Positions 11,472-21,727 of a DNA stretch of 64,000 nucleotides are shown here, one piece after another (position 1 is the first letter of the stretch; each line of letters starts with the position of its first letter). The notes under the pieces were generated by a model. It worked only from the letters and a program-made list of their open reading frames with translations. It was not told the origin of the DNA and did no database searches. The position numbers and the translations under genes were made by a program. This DNA is from Maratus speciosus (taxonomy: Eukaryota; Arthropoda; Arachnida; Araneae; Salticidae): the NCBI GenBank assembly GCA_963932465.1, contig OZ010791.1, positions 152,379,915 to 152,443,914 of the forward strand. The letters run 5' to 3'.

Positions 11472-12032
11472 AAGAGCTGTTAAACATTTTAGGGAAGGTA
11501 TTTGAGGCACCCTGAAAATTTGTGCAACACTTCTTTTGTAATGCCTGAATACAAAATCGAATGTCTGGCTGAAGAATCGTGGCCCAAAACCTGTGCCAGA
11601 CAAAAAAATGGCACTTGACACGTGTCTGGCACAGTTTTTGTGCCGACTAAAGTGTCTGTCATTTTCAAAATATTTTTTTCTAAGCATAAATATTATTGTG
11701 CCTCAATCTCAGCGTGCCTCAAATACCTTTTTTGGGTAGTCCAAAAATGGCACTTGACACGTGTCTGGCACAGTTTTTGGGCCGACTAAAGTGTCCGTCA
11801 TTTTCAAAATATTTTTTTCTAAGTATAAATATTATTCTGTTTCAATCTCAGCGTGCCTCAAATACCTTTTTTGGGTAGTGTCAAAAAATGGCACTTGACA
11901 CGTGTCTGGCACAGGTTTTGGGCCACGATCTTTCAGCCAGACATTCGATTTTGTATTCAGGCATTACAAAAGAAGTGTTGCACAAAATTTCAGGGTGCCT
12001 CAAATACCTACTCAAAAATGTTCAACAGCTCT
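11472..12032. mobile_element. Foldback element with three internal ~140-bp direct repeats
   Basis: Its left end (AGAGCTGTTAAACATTTTAG, then AGGTATTTGAGGCACCCTG) is inverted at its right end (CAGGGTGCCTCAAATACCT, then TTCAACAGCTCT). Inside the arms are GAATGTCTGGCTGAA and its inverse. The centre is a direct array: TGGCACTTGACACGTGTCTG starts near 11609, 11748 and 11888, giving a period of about 140. The TGCCTCAAATACCT string of the TIR also recurs inside each unit. Short ORFs here are shadows of the repeats. Confidence 0.75.
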
Positions 12033-12319
12033 CCTACTAACAGTAAAATGTATCCAGCCAGTTCTAAAGTTAATCTTTTAATTTTATTTCATCCTTTTTT
12101 GAAAACTACTACGCTAGTTTCATATTTTTACCTCTTTCCAGTGTCGTCGACAAATATACAGCTTCTGCTGTTTCCTTGCATTGCCCCACAGATCGCGAAG
12201 ATATTGGAATTCATTGAAATTGGGATCTTGTAGTACGTTTGTTTCCTTTTGAAAATGTCGTTGTAGTCATAACGATTTTTGACATAGACTATGATAAGAA
12301 TTACAGTACAACACATTAA

Positions 12320-12476
12320 CACGTTGAATGCCACGTCAGTCACCGGTGACCGACACTGATCTTTCCATCTAGGCCGCGTCAGTCATCGGTGACTGACATT
12401 TATAGATTCTGTAACTGGAGTCTTATTTCATGACCTAAACGGAAAGACAGACAAAATAAACTTGGCATTCAACGTG
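12320..12476. mobile_element. piggyBac-like MITE with TTAA target duplication
   Basis: TTAA|CACGTTGAATGCCA opens it and TGGCATTCAACGTG|TTAA closes it: a perfect 14-bp TIR plus the TTAA duplication that defines piggyBac insertion. Inside are two CGTCAGTCA(C/T)CGGTGAC palindromic blocks. It is 157 bp and non-coding. Confidence 0.92.
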
Positions 12477-12490
12477 TTAACAAATATTTT

Positions 12491-13517
12491 TTACTTTCTT
12501 CTATCTTCACAAGAAGAAAGTATTGGATTCATGAAAATTTTCGAATTCCGGTTTTCGACGGATTTACACGTTTTAGGGGTCAAAGATTCCAAAAAACATA
12601 TTTTTACAAAATGTCTGTGTGTATGTGACACAAATTTGTGGGCGCTCTATCTCAAGAACTAATGCACGGAATTTAATAAAAATTTATATTCAGTTAGTCC
12701 CTAATAAAAATTGATGCTGATTAGTTTTTGGTGTAAATCGCTCAGGTGGCGCTGCTAATGCTGCATTTTTCACGATTTTCGCTATAGCTCTATCTCAAGA
12801 ACTAATGCACGGATTTTGATCAAACTTCAGATTTAGTTAGTCCTTGATATGAATTGATGCTGATTACGTTTTGGTGTAAATCATCCAACAGGTGGCGCTG
12901 TTATGATGAATTTTGCAGGATTTACACGATTTCCTCAATAGCTCTATCTTAAGAACTAACGCACGGATTTTCATCAAACTTCAGATTCAGTTAGTTCTTG
13001 ATATGACTTGCTACTGATTATGTGTTGGTGTAAATCACCCAACAGGTGGCGCTTCTGTGCTGCCTTTTTCACGATTGCCTCAATAGCTCTATCTATAGAA
13101 CTAATGGACGAATTTTCATCTAACTTCAGATTTAGTCATATGTTGACACAAGTTGTTGCTAATTAGGTTTTGGTGTTAATCACCCAATAGGTGGCGCTGC
13201 TATGCAGGAATTTTCACGATTTTCGCAATAGCTCTATCTCAAAAACTAATGCACGGATTTTCTCCAAACTTCTGATTCAATCAGACGTTGACATAAGTTG
13301 TTGCTGATTAGGATTTGGTATAAATCACCCAATAGGTGGCGCTGCTAGGCAGCATTTTGCTGGATTTAGAAGATTTCAGCAATAGTCATATCTCAAGAAC
13401 TAATGCACGGAATTTCATATTTTTAGAATCCTCATGAGATGCATAGATTGAAATTTAATTTTGGCAGTGTGATAGCGAATTTTGATGTATTAACATGTAT
13501 GAGATAGAAGAAAGTTT
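12491..13517. mobile_element. TIR element carrying a ~140-bp tandem array
   Basis: ACTTTCTTCTATCT at the left (from 12492) is the inverse of AGATAGAAGAAAGT at the right (13504-13517). Between them a unit of about 140 bp is repeated five to six times. Each unit has AGCTCTATCTCAAGAACTAA, TGCACGGATTTTCATC, TGATTAGGTTTTGGTGTAAA and CAGGTGGCGCTGCT. Copies begin near 12647, 12790, 12942, 13086, 13227 and 13387. There is no coding capacity, and no clear target duplication. The right end lies inside the palindrome that starts at 13407. Confidence 0.65.
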
Positions 13518-14819
13518 TGGGATTGGTACATCCTACTAGTTTTAATTGAATTTCTAAAATTCCGTTAGAAGGTATTTGCAATCATTAAATAAATTTTATT
13601 AAGATTTCGTCTATTAAAATGAATAAAGTAAATCGGTATTTATAGAAGTTTACTCTCGGTATTTATAGAAGAAGACTTGAGCGAAATTCGTCCGTGTGAA
13701 GTGATCGTAAAATGCTCGAAAAGTTAGTTGAAGATACAGTTGTATACAATGTGCCCGCTGAAGTCCGTTGTCACCCCAATAATTTCTCCAATAATCTTAA
13801 AAGTGGGGTCTAGGTATATTAAAGTATCCATGCGCTACTGAATAAAACCGTCTACGGCGCCACCTGGTGGAAAACTGTGAAGTTAGCATTCCTATCTCGA
13901 AAATGAAAAGAGATAGGGAAAAAAAGTAATTTACAAAGTTGTAGAGCATCATCGATTTAGTACGAAAAGACACCTTGCGGACATTAATGTGAAGAATAGA
14001 ACGGTTAAAACGCGCATTTGTTTTTTCGTGATTTCCTACACTGTGAAGTGACAAACCGATCTTAGAAAGAAAAAAACAACTAGTTAAAACAATATACCTT
14101 TATTTGAGATGTTCAAACTTCTCACCGTCAGCTGCAATGCACATTTGTCCAAAAGATAATCATTTATCATTCCGATCAAGTTTCGTGACATCACAGTGTA
14201 GAAAATCCCGAAAAAACAAATGCGCGTTTTTTCGCATTAATTGCCCACAAGGTGTCTTTTCGTACAAAATCGGTGATATTCTACAACTTTGTAAATCACT
14301 TTTTCCCCCTGTCTCTTTCCGTTTTCGAGATAGGAATACTAACTCCTTAGTTTTCCACCAGGTGGCGCCGTAGACGGTTTTATTCAGTAGCGCATGGATA
14401 CTTTAATATACCTAGACCCCACTTTTAAGATTATTGGAGAAATTATTGGGGTGACAACGGACTTCAGCGGGCACATTGTATACAACCGCATCTTCAACTA
14501 ACTTTTCGAGCATTTTACGATCACTTCACACGGACGAATTTCGCTCAGGTCTTCTTCTATAAATACCGAGAGTAAACTTCTATAAATACCGATTTACTTT
14601 ATTCATTTTAATAGACGAAATCTTAATAAAATTTATTTAATGACTGCAAATACCTTCTAATCGAATTTTAGAAATTCAATTAAAACTAGTCAGATGTACC
14701 AATCCCAAAACTTTCTTCTATCTCATGCATGTTAATACATCAAAATTCGCTATCACACTGCCAAAATTAAATTTCAATCTATGCATCTCATGAGGATTCT
14801 AAAGATATGAAATTCCGTG
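13407..14819. repeat. 1.4-kb palindrome (inverted duplication, ~640-bp arms)
   Basis: The left arm (13407 to about 14050) is found inverted in the right arm (about 14186-14819) with scattered mismatches and a spacer near 135 bp. Matching landmarks are ATGCATAGATTGAAATTT (13440) with its inverse near 14780, and CAGGTGGCGCCGTAGACGG with its inverse. The left arm includes the right end of the tandem-repeat element at 12491-13517, so the arms cross a TE boundary. ORFs here mirror each other and are not genes. Confidence 0.9.
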
Positions 14820-14827
14820 GCTCATTC

Positions 14828-14937
14828 ATTCAGTAGCTCAAGGCTACTTTACTATACCTAGATCCCATTTTTATGACTATAGCTTTTGCCGTTCAGAAAT
14901 TATTAGGATGACAACGGGCTTTAGCGGGCACACTGTA
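14828..14937 (+). repeat. Third, diverged copy of the palindrome's terminal segment
   Basis: TTCAGTAGCTCAAGGCTACT through GCGGGCACACTGTATAG repeats, in direct orientation, the segment at 14376-14485 (TTCAGTAGCGCATGGATACT through GCGGGCACATTGTATAC). An inverted copy lies at about 13744-13850. The ends TACAATGTGCCCGCT look like the TIR of a Tc1/mariner-type element with TA flanks. Confidence 0.65.
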
Positions 14938-14960
14938 TAGTGAGAGACACATGAAGCATA

Positions 14961-15172
14961 AGGTGTGTCCCACCGAAATAAAGTCCCCATGATTGTGTGC
15001 CGTAACTGGGCACGAAACAAAACAATAAGAATAAAATAAATTTATTAAGAAAGTGTGTATACAAATACATATTTGCTAGAAGTAACTCACTACCTGTTTT
15101 ACCTGGAAAGGAAAAAAATAATATTTAAAAAAAAGAGGGGGAGAAAGTGTCCCGCCGAAATAAAGCCACTAC
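14961..15172 (+). repeat. Left IR/DR terminus of the Tc1 element
   Basis: The outer box is at the tip. The inner box GTGTCCCGCCGAAATAAAG lies at about 15147-15165, and the repeat ends at CCACTAC (15172). The middle part (TTATTAAGAAAGT, AAATACATATTT) also pairs with the right terminus. ORF-like frames here are shadows. Confidence 0.85.
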
Positions 15173-15328
15173 CCGTGTTAGTGTTTATGAATAGCTCCCG
15201 ATATTCGAGCTGCTACATGCATGGACAGGTTTATGACGACAAGAAGCTGTTAAATACCTATTTTATGCCAGATGAAATTTGTGCAAACTTCAGAGGGTTG
15301 TATTTTCTATTTCTCCTGCAGTATTCCA

Positions 15329-15414
15329 ATGGGAAATGGAACCCATCCATCAGAGTTTGAGAAAGGCCAAATAAGAGCTTTTAAGGAACAAGGTATTTCA
15401 AATAGACAAATATC
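15329..15414 (+). pseudogene. Tc1 transposase, N-terminal fragment (start to HTH)
   Basis: ATG at 15329-15331 opens MGNGTHPSEFEKGQIRAF, then KEQGISNRQISK, the paired-like helix-turn-helix start of Tc1 transposases. The frame is cut at 15414 by the hAT element. It resumes after the duplicated CAAATATC at 17151 with SKQIRRSKNVIDNF, so the insertion point can be read to the base. Confidence 0.85.
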
Positions 15415-16947
15415 CAAGGTTGGACGGTATTTACTGTCTGGTGGTTTTTACCGGTTATTACCATGGTTTTTACAGTCTTTGGAAAAACATGTTTTTACCG
15501 TGGTTTTGAAAAACATATGAGTTTGACTGTTTTTTGTCACTTTTATGAAAATTTATCTTTCAATTTTTCATTTTCCCAGGGTTGAAAGTTTTCCGGGTAT
15601 TTTGTACCACTATTTCCATTCAGCAATATTTACCTAATTTAGTTTCTCATTAGGTAATTAAAAGAATGTTATATGAAAATAGCGTTTTTTAAGGAATATA
15701 AAAAGCCCGGAAGACATTCATCCATGTTTACCAGCTACAAGAATTCAAAATTTTAAAGATATTATTGCACATTTATCATTATTAAAATCTAATGCTTATT
15801 ATAACTATCATTATGAGAATGTACATTACAATATTTATTACATTTATCTTAATGGGGACTAGTTTACTAATTTTTACTGAAAGGAAATGGAAAATTATAA
15901 GTACACTTTTATCATATTTAAACACCTTAATCATTTTAATAAAAACCAAATGCTTACAATATTAATTATCACATAATATAGTTTGTACAAATGTTAGTAC
16001 AGTTTACCAGTCTATACCCTTGAAGCCTTTTATAAAAAGCTTTGTAGCTTTCTGTACACCCTAGTCTATTTCTTAATTTACTGTGGATATGTGAAAAGTT
16101 CGAAAAAATTAGCTCTATGGATGAAGAACTATAAGATATGGAGTGGAGATTCATCATTAAATGTATGAATTCAGGATTCATTTCTTTGCAATTTAGTGCT
16201 TTCCACCGAACTTTGGCTTTTAAAGAAGCTTCTTGGAAATGGTTGTCCTTCAACTTCATATGCCAAGAGGAGTGAAAGAGAATTTGGCATGAAATCTATG
16301 AGCCATTCCCTTTTGTGTTTCACTTAAAAGATCTTGATTTTTGTGCATTGGATCTGTCATACTAAAAGGTGAAAGGGCTCTAAAGCCAAATCAATTTGTT
16401 TTTGAACAAGATCTTTATGTGGAATTAATTCAGAACAATGCACTAATTTCAGCCATTCAGAACAAGCATCTACTCTGACGAATATTTAAGGCTTTGGCTA
16501 CTTGTAGCTGTTGAAATAGATCTTTCACTTGTTTAAATAAATTAGTCATTCACTAATCTTTGAATTCTAATATCAATATCTTTTTCATGATTTTTGCAAA
16601 TGTCAAGCAATGCAGGACTATTCTTATAAATGCGAAGATACATTCTATATCGTTATTCCATCATATTTCGCTTGGCAACTGGTGTTTCACTTATCAGAGA
16701 TACTTCTGTATATCAACATATTTAGTAATGGATATTGGAGCTTTATTTTCTGCCAGTAAGCTCATTCAATGTGCTGTACATCCATAAACAATCATATTAG
16801 AGTACAAGTGAAATGGAAACCCTGCTTTGTGAAACCGATACTGAACATCTGTTGTTCTATTTATAGATGGGGAATAGAAAACATGGTAAAATTTATATGA
16901 TTAAAGTACTATATCAGCAGCTTTAGAGAATTCTTTATTTCCCATCT

Positions 16948-16984
<37 letters not shown>

Positions 16985-17150
16985 TCAGTTACATGAAAAT
17001 ACAACTTCAATCAATAGTATTTAAATACAGTTTAATGACTAGTAGAGTTTATTGTATCAGGTTTTTTCCACTTAGGTTTTTACCACTTTTTCCCAGGTTT
17101 TTACCATGTCCTGGTAAAAACCAGTTTTTACCGGTAAAAAGCCAACCCTG
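15415..17150 (-). mobile_element. hAT transposon inserted in the Tc1 transposase gene
   Basis: The ends CAAGGTTGG...CCAACCCTG are flanked by a perfect 8-bp duplication, CAAATATC (15407-15414 and 17151-17158). Subterminal GGTTTTTACC/GGTAAAAACC strings are repeated and inverted at the two ends (15440-15510; 17060-17140). At 1.74 kb it is shorter than a full hAT element and keeps only part of a transposase on the minus strand, so it is an internally deleted copy. A TA microsatellite lies at 16954-16981. Confidence 0.93.
15969..16259 (-). pseudogene. hAT transposase C-terminal dimerisation (hATC) domain
   Basis: The minus frame carries SSSIELIFSNF followed by HIHSKLRNRLG, the hallmark hATC segment (usually S-S-VER-FS--G...R--L) through which hAT transposases dimerise. 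Just upstream on the same strand, about 16560-16260, broken frames read VDACSEWLKLVHCSEL and MTDPMHKNQDLLS, which look like the preceding part of the catalytic core. Stops and frameshifts there show the copy is dead. The frame ends at the TAA near 15969, about 550 bp before the element's end. Confidence 0.8.
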
Positions 17151-17965
17151 CAAATATCTAAGCAAATCAGACGATCTAAAAAATGTAATAGACAATTTTG
17201 TGAATCAGGGCAATGCGTACAGGCATAAAAAAAAAGAGGTGTACATGCAGAAAAAGGACTTCCAGGCAGGAAGAGATGTTCTGCGTCGTCTTTCACGAGG
17301 TGGTAGTTTTCCTGAGGCAATTGGCCAAAGAGGATAACATCCCTGTGACAAAATCAACCCTGTCATGGATTGTAAAACGTACAAGCAACTTGGCGATATA
17401 AAAAAAAGTCAACAGCAGCTCATGTTGAAAGCTATCCACAAGCAAAGGAGAGTCGATTGGGCCAAATATCATAAAATCTGGTAGGACCAGTGGCATCGTT
17501 TGATAGTCTCAGATGTGAAAAAATTAATTTGGATGGCCTTACTTTCTATTGGCATGACATGAGGAAAGAAGAGGAAAATTTCTCCAAAAGACAGCAAGGT
17601 TAAGGCTCATTAATGGTGCTGGGAGACATCGGCTATCGTGGTAAACTTAACTTGGCTTTTCCCTCAGGCCGGATGAAGGCTGCCGATTACCAAGAAATAC
17701 TAAAATCCCATTTGCTGCCATTTTCAGAGAGAATTGGTGGCCTAAGGTGGATTTTCCAGCAGGTCAAGGTCCCCATTCACGTTGCAATATCTTCCAAGGA
17801 ATGTTTTTTGGATGATGGAGTGCATGTCATGGAATGGCCTGTCCTTTCCCCTGATTTCAATCCCCAAGAAAATGTATGATGTATTCTCAGTAAGGCTGTA
17901 TATGTCAATGGCAGACAGTTTCGGTCTTTGTCAGAATTGAAGGCCTTCGTCATTGAAGGCTGAGA
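17151..17965 (+). pseudogene. Tc1 transposase, core and C-terminal part (broken)
   Basis: After the target duplication the HTH continues (SKNVIDNFVNQGNAYR), followed by frameshifts. The first catalytic Asp is visible as VSDVKK near 17510, then NLDGLTFYWHDMRKEE in another frame. A long frame (17613-17879) has GDIGYRGKLNLAFPSGRM, DYQEILKSHLLPF, FQQVKVPIH and SPDFNPQENV. Normal Tc1 proteins have FQQDNAPIH here, so the second catalytic Asp is Val. A TGA follows ENV where Trp is expected. The frame after it (CILSKAVYVNGRQF) is still recognisable. Confidence 0.9.
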
Positions 17966-18063
17966 TAATATTGATGCTACTGTCCAGGGATTGGTAAATG
18001 TATGCCACATTCTATATTCCAAGTCATATAGTATAAACATGGCGGATATATTGGTTATTAAAA

Positions 18064-18282
18064 GTAGTGGCTTTATTACAGCGGTACACTTTTTTCCCCT
18101 CTTTTTTTACGCATCCATTTTTTTTTTTTTTTTCCTGCCCAGGTAAAGCAAAGAGTGTTACTCCTTGTAAATATGTATTTCTATATAGACTTTCTTAATA
18201 TATTTGTTTCGTTCTTATTGGTTAGTTTTATGTCTAGTTACAGCACATAATCACGGCGACTTTATTTCGATGGGGCACACCT
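18064..18282 (-). repeat. Right IR/DR terminus of the Tc1 element
   Basis: This is the inverse of 14961-15172. The inner box (GTAGTGGCTTTATTACAGCGG, reverse sense) starts at 18064 and the outer box ends at 18282. A T-run at 18117-18134 has grown relative to the left terminus. Confidence 0.85.
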
Positions 18283-18477
18283 TATCTAAATAAAGGTCAT
18301 AGAAAATAGCTCTTCCAACAATAATTGACGATAAAGTTTAATGCATCTGATTTTTCTTTTCTTTTTATGTGTGTGTGTGCTGTTTTGTAAAAGAACTACA
18401 CCCCATATTTTTCAGTGAAGAACATGCCCAGCAGCAAACCCATTTCATAAAATCGTTACATTAGGATTATATATATA

Positions 18478-19005
18478 CAGGTGTTTCTACGATCAGGGGA
18501 CAAACTTGGAGCGGAGGTAAAGTACGCATAAAGAAGCAATTTTCGCATAGGAATGTTGGGTCGGAAGTGAAAGGTTTTGGCGAAAAACAAGAAATGCGGA
18601 GGAAATTAAAACAAACGTTTTATTGAGATAACAATTACGGTAAGTGCTCGAATGTGCCACCACCCACATCGATACATACCCTGGCAACGTCTAGAAAGTT
18701 ATTGGCGTACCCTTTCGAAGGTTCCAGATGTCTCATGTCATCTATGAGACACCAGTTGACTCTGAGAAAGAACACTGCAAGATTTTCAGTCGTTGCTGCA
18801 GTTGTTCGTGAAACACCTGGAAACTGAGAAAGGGTAGGCCAATCACTTGCTAGATGCTGCCAGTGGCACATTTGAGTACCTACTGTAATTGTTATGTCAA
18901 TAAAACGCTCGTTTTTTATTTCCGACCCCACATTGCTATATCAAAATTGCTTCTGTATGTGTACTTTACCTTCCCTCACAGTTTGTACAATGGTCGACGA
19001 AACTG
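18478..19005. mobile_element. Tc1/mariner-like MITE with ~70-bp imperfect TIR
   Basis: The left end (CAGGTGTTTCTACGATCA, then GGTAAAGTACGCATAAAGAA) pairs imperfectly with the inverse of the right end (TTCTGTATGTGTACTTTACC, then TGGTCGACGAAACTG). Both flanks are TATATATA, so the TA duplication is likely but its exact register is uncertain. The 528-bp element carries a minus-strand ORF remnant. Confidence 0.75.
18635..18931 (-). pseudogene. Short transposase-like tail inside the 18478 MITE
   Basis: This 98-residue frame ends ARVCIDVGGGTFEHLP. A C-terminal CI..GG..FEHL pattern resembles the tail of some mariner/DDE transposases of arthropods, from memory. The N-terminal half has no DDE motif. 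It may be a deletion remnant of an autonomous parent. The similarity is weak and could be coincidence. Confidence 0.35.
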
Positions 19006-19770
19006 TATATATAGCTGAAAAGAGTAATTTCTTTCAACTGCATGTTATATTTTTTATGTTTTTATACTAGTTAAGTATTTCTTGCGATTACTATCAGATT
19101 ATATGCAAATTTGCTCATGTAACAATAAATAATTTTTTTTTTTTTTCAAATAATTCTTGATTACAAAGTAATCGTACTTACAACTCCTATAAATTGGTAT
19201 TATTGATGTACTTTTGGTATATGACTTTCATTTTTAACGAAAGAAATAATATTTATTTGCCTGTTTTCAAAGTTAATGTTTTCACGTGTAATACTGAAAA
19301 ACATCTAAATGTAGCTTTAAATAATAATAATAATAAATCAGTTTTCTTTTCCCGTGCAATTATTTATTTATTTAGCTAGTTAGTTTTGATTTCAATTTTT
19401 CTGAAGCATAAAAATTACTTCACATGAAAGACCCATCCATTATAACTTAAAAGCATGATAGGAAGAATTTTTTTTTACCCTTTTACTAAAATCGTCTGTT
19501 AGTTTTATAAGTATTAGAGACACAGCTATGTGAATATTTATTTTCTAAAATGATTTTTAATTTATTGCGGAGAGAGACGAGGAGAAGAGATTCCTCAGTT
19601 ATCTAAGTTGAAAAATTGAGCATTTTATGCTCATAAGCATATAGAAGGGCAGCGGAAGAAAAGAAAAGTTTAATTAATCTGCGTGTACAGTAATTTAAAA
19701 AAAAAAAATTCTGTATTTTCTGCACACTTATTTATATTTGTTTGTAATGTATGTGTTTCTTTTATTTTAG
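19006..19770. other. Non-coding stretch before the candidate 39-nt exon
   Basis: AT-rich, with an (AAT)n run at 19321-19335. No TE terminus is recognised. The last 25 bases form a good polypyrimidine tract ending TTTCTTTTATTTTAG. Confidence 0.4.
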
Positions 19771-19809
19771 GTAAGTTGCTGTGTTACCACTAACGTTGCT
19801 CGAATATTT
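19771..19809 (+). CDS. Candidate 39-nt microexon or recursive-splicing exon
   Basis: A strong acceptor (CTTTTATTTTAG, ending at 19770) is followed by 39 nt that end at a consensus donor, ATTT|GTAAGT (19810). The 39 nt begin with GTAAGT themselves and are open in phase 0 as VSCCVTTNVARIF. That phase fits the exon ending at 5570. AG|GTAAGT is also the signature of a zero-length recursive splice (ratchet) site. With a second donor 39 nt downstream it matches the RS-exon arrangement known in long introns. All of this is sequence inference. Confidence 0.35.
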
Positions 19810-20543
19810 GTAAGTGCAATTATCATTCATTACTTCATTTTATCAAATTTTTAGTTATTTGTCTAATTCAGTTCATTTGATTCTTCCTGATTCGCTTGTT
19901 TTCGATTCACTTTCTAGTATAAATGATTGTGTTATGGTATGTCTATGTGTTGTATAGTCCTTTTTAAGAATCAGATGTGTTTTATTGCTCAGGATAATTT
20001 TAATTTTTTTTTTTCTTTTTTTGTTGAAGATAGAATAGAATATTAGATAGAATAGAATATTAGGAAATAGAATATTAGATTGAATTGATACTTAATAATG
20101 GAAAATTCAGTATTCGGCAGATTTGTTAAATCTTTACGCCACAGGCAGCTTACATTTGTAACTCCCATTCCACACCCACTTTTTTTTTTTTTTTTTTTTT
20201 TAACTCTAAGCATTGTTTTCTTGGTTTGTGGAGTAAAATGCAAAACGAGGAGTATTATTTTACTTAATTGTTATACTTAAATTATTTTATCATGCTTTTA
20301 AATCAATAAGTATTTTTTCTTTCCTGTGGGTAAGAGAGAGTATACGGTGTGGCGGAGGGCCCGTATCCCTATTTAAAAACTTCCCAAAAATGTTGGGCAG
20401 AAAACATCAGTACAAAAGTAATTTATTTATAAAGATACGTTAAATAATTATTTCTAAATCGTTAAATTTATTAGGTGTGTGTGTGTGTGGGGGGGGGGGG
20501 GGAGGGGTATGAAAATCTATGCTCATTCCAACTTGCGAATCTC
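19810..20543. other. Non-coding stretch with simple repeats
   Basis: It holds GAATATTAGATA-type short repeats near 20035-20075, a 22-T run at 20180 and a GT/G run at 20475-20502. Nothing coding is seen. Confidence 0.5.
20475..20502. repeat. (GT)n followed by (G)n microsatellite
   Basis: TGTGTGTGTGTGTG leads into about 13 G and AGGGG. It resembles the run at 8585-8614. Confidence 0.9.
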
Positions 20544-20547
20544 TTAA

Positions 20548-20968
20548 GGCTCCGCTGCACTGAAACTCTCCGATTGCGAAATCCCATATTAGCCTATGGG
20601 AAATTTTTCAAGCGCGATTACTCATTACCTAATATAATTATTAAAATACCGTTTTCACCATCAAAAAGTAGACGTCAGATACTGATGATGTGCGTTTTTA
20701 AAAAATATCTCCGTAAATTTTAAATACGTAAAAAATCCGTATAAACTTTGAAATTTCCACTTGATTAAATTTTATCTTCTTCTTAAAAATACTTAAAATT
20801 TACGTAGACAATTTTTAAAAACGCACATCATCTGCATCTGACATTTACTTTCTGATGGTGAAAACGGTATTTTAATTATTATAGTAGGTAATGAGTAATC
20901 GCGCTTGAAAGTTTTCCCATAGGTTAACATGGGATTTCGAGTTCTGGGAGTTTCAGTGCAGCGGCCCC
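20548..20968. mobile_element. TTAA-flanked foldback MITE (piggyBac-like), ~200-bp arms
   Basis: TTAA (20544-20547) precedes GGCTCCGCTGCACTGAAACT. The right end AGTTTCAGTGCAGCGGCCCC is followed by TTAA (20969-20972). The arms match over nearly their whole length: AAATCCCATATTAGCCTATG, GCGCGATTACTCATTACCTA and ACCGTTTTCACCATCA all have inverses on the right. It is 421 bp, non-coding, and would fold into one long hairpin. The TTAA at its right edge is shared with the next element. Confidence 0.9.
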
Positions 20969-20972
20969 TTAA

Positions 20973-21597
20973 GGGGACAGTTTACCTTAAAATTGGTCAA
21001 AAAATCGGTTTTTCTTTTTTATTATTAAATGAAAGCTTGTTTAGTTGTGAATATTTTGTTACCTCATTTTTACCCATACGGTAATTATATCGCGAGATAT
21101 TGTAAATTTTGTTAATACACTCAGCGCAATTACCCACACAAATTGAAACTTGAAATGGCTTTTTCTCCATGTTTCTATTTTCTTCACTTTCATGTTTTAA
21201 AAACGCTAAGGCTTTTTTTTTTTTTTTGTATTTGAGATAGAGATTTAAACTTTTTTGTACATGTTCTTTATTATACGAGTATATGTGATAAATCTACGCA
21301 TGGAATTAGCCTTCAGGTTTTTCGGTATTTTTTTAATAAATAACAGTATATGAAGATGTGTTAGATTTCATCGTTTTACACTACATATATGTATCAGTAA
21401 GAAAATTACATTAAATGTAGTATTAGATGTATCTAAAAATCCATACGCAGTCTTGTGTAATACACATTTGAAAATCTTTAAAAAAAAAAAAAATTGGGCA
21501 AAAATATCAATTTTTAAAAAAAGTAGTAGGGATTTTAAAAAATTCAAATTTATATATATATATATATATATATTTTATTTTAATTAAATATGTAGTT

Positions 21598-21628
<31 letters not shown>

Positions 21629-21727
21629 CAAAATGTACTTTTAGTTGAACATTGAAATTCAGTGAGTTCACTATTTGAACCATATTTTTTAAAATAAACA
21701 AAATTGTTGAAAAGGTAAACTGTCCCC
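20973..21727. mobile_element. TTAA-flanked MITE (piggyBac-like) abutting the previous one
   Basis: TTAA|GGGGACAGTTTACCTT...AAGGTAAACTGTCCCC|TTAA: a perfect 16-bp TIR and TTAA at 20969-20972 and 21728-21731. The 755-bp interior is AT-rich with A/T runs (21481, 21602) and a TA run (21551-21573). It is non-coding. Confidence 0.92.

Larger units (their letters stand above)
14961..18282 (+). mobile_element. Tc1/mariner element with long IR/DR termini, split by a hAT insertion
   Basis: The ends AGGTGTG...CACACCT are flanked by TA (14959-14960 and 18283-18284). The inverted repeats are about 212-219 bp. Within each, a roughly 20-bp box occurs twice in direct orientation: GTGTCCCACCGAAATAAAG at the tip and GTGTCCCGCCGAAATAAAG about 180 bp inward on the left, with counterparts on the right. 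This is the IR/DR layout known from Sleeping Beauty-type Tc1 elements. Without the hAT insertion the element would be about 1.58 kb, normal for Tc1. The plus-strand transposase gene is inactive. Confidence 0.93.

Noticed and set aside
13797..14373. Mirror-image ORFs on opposite strands.
   Set aside because: They are the two arms of the palindrome read in both directions, with no motif.
16954..16981. Long TA run as a possible origin or promoter.
   Set aside because: It is a simple microsatellite inside a hAT element; similar runs occur at 21551 and 34036.
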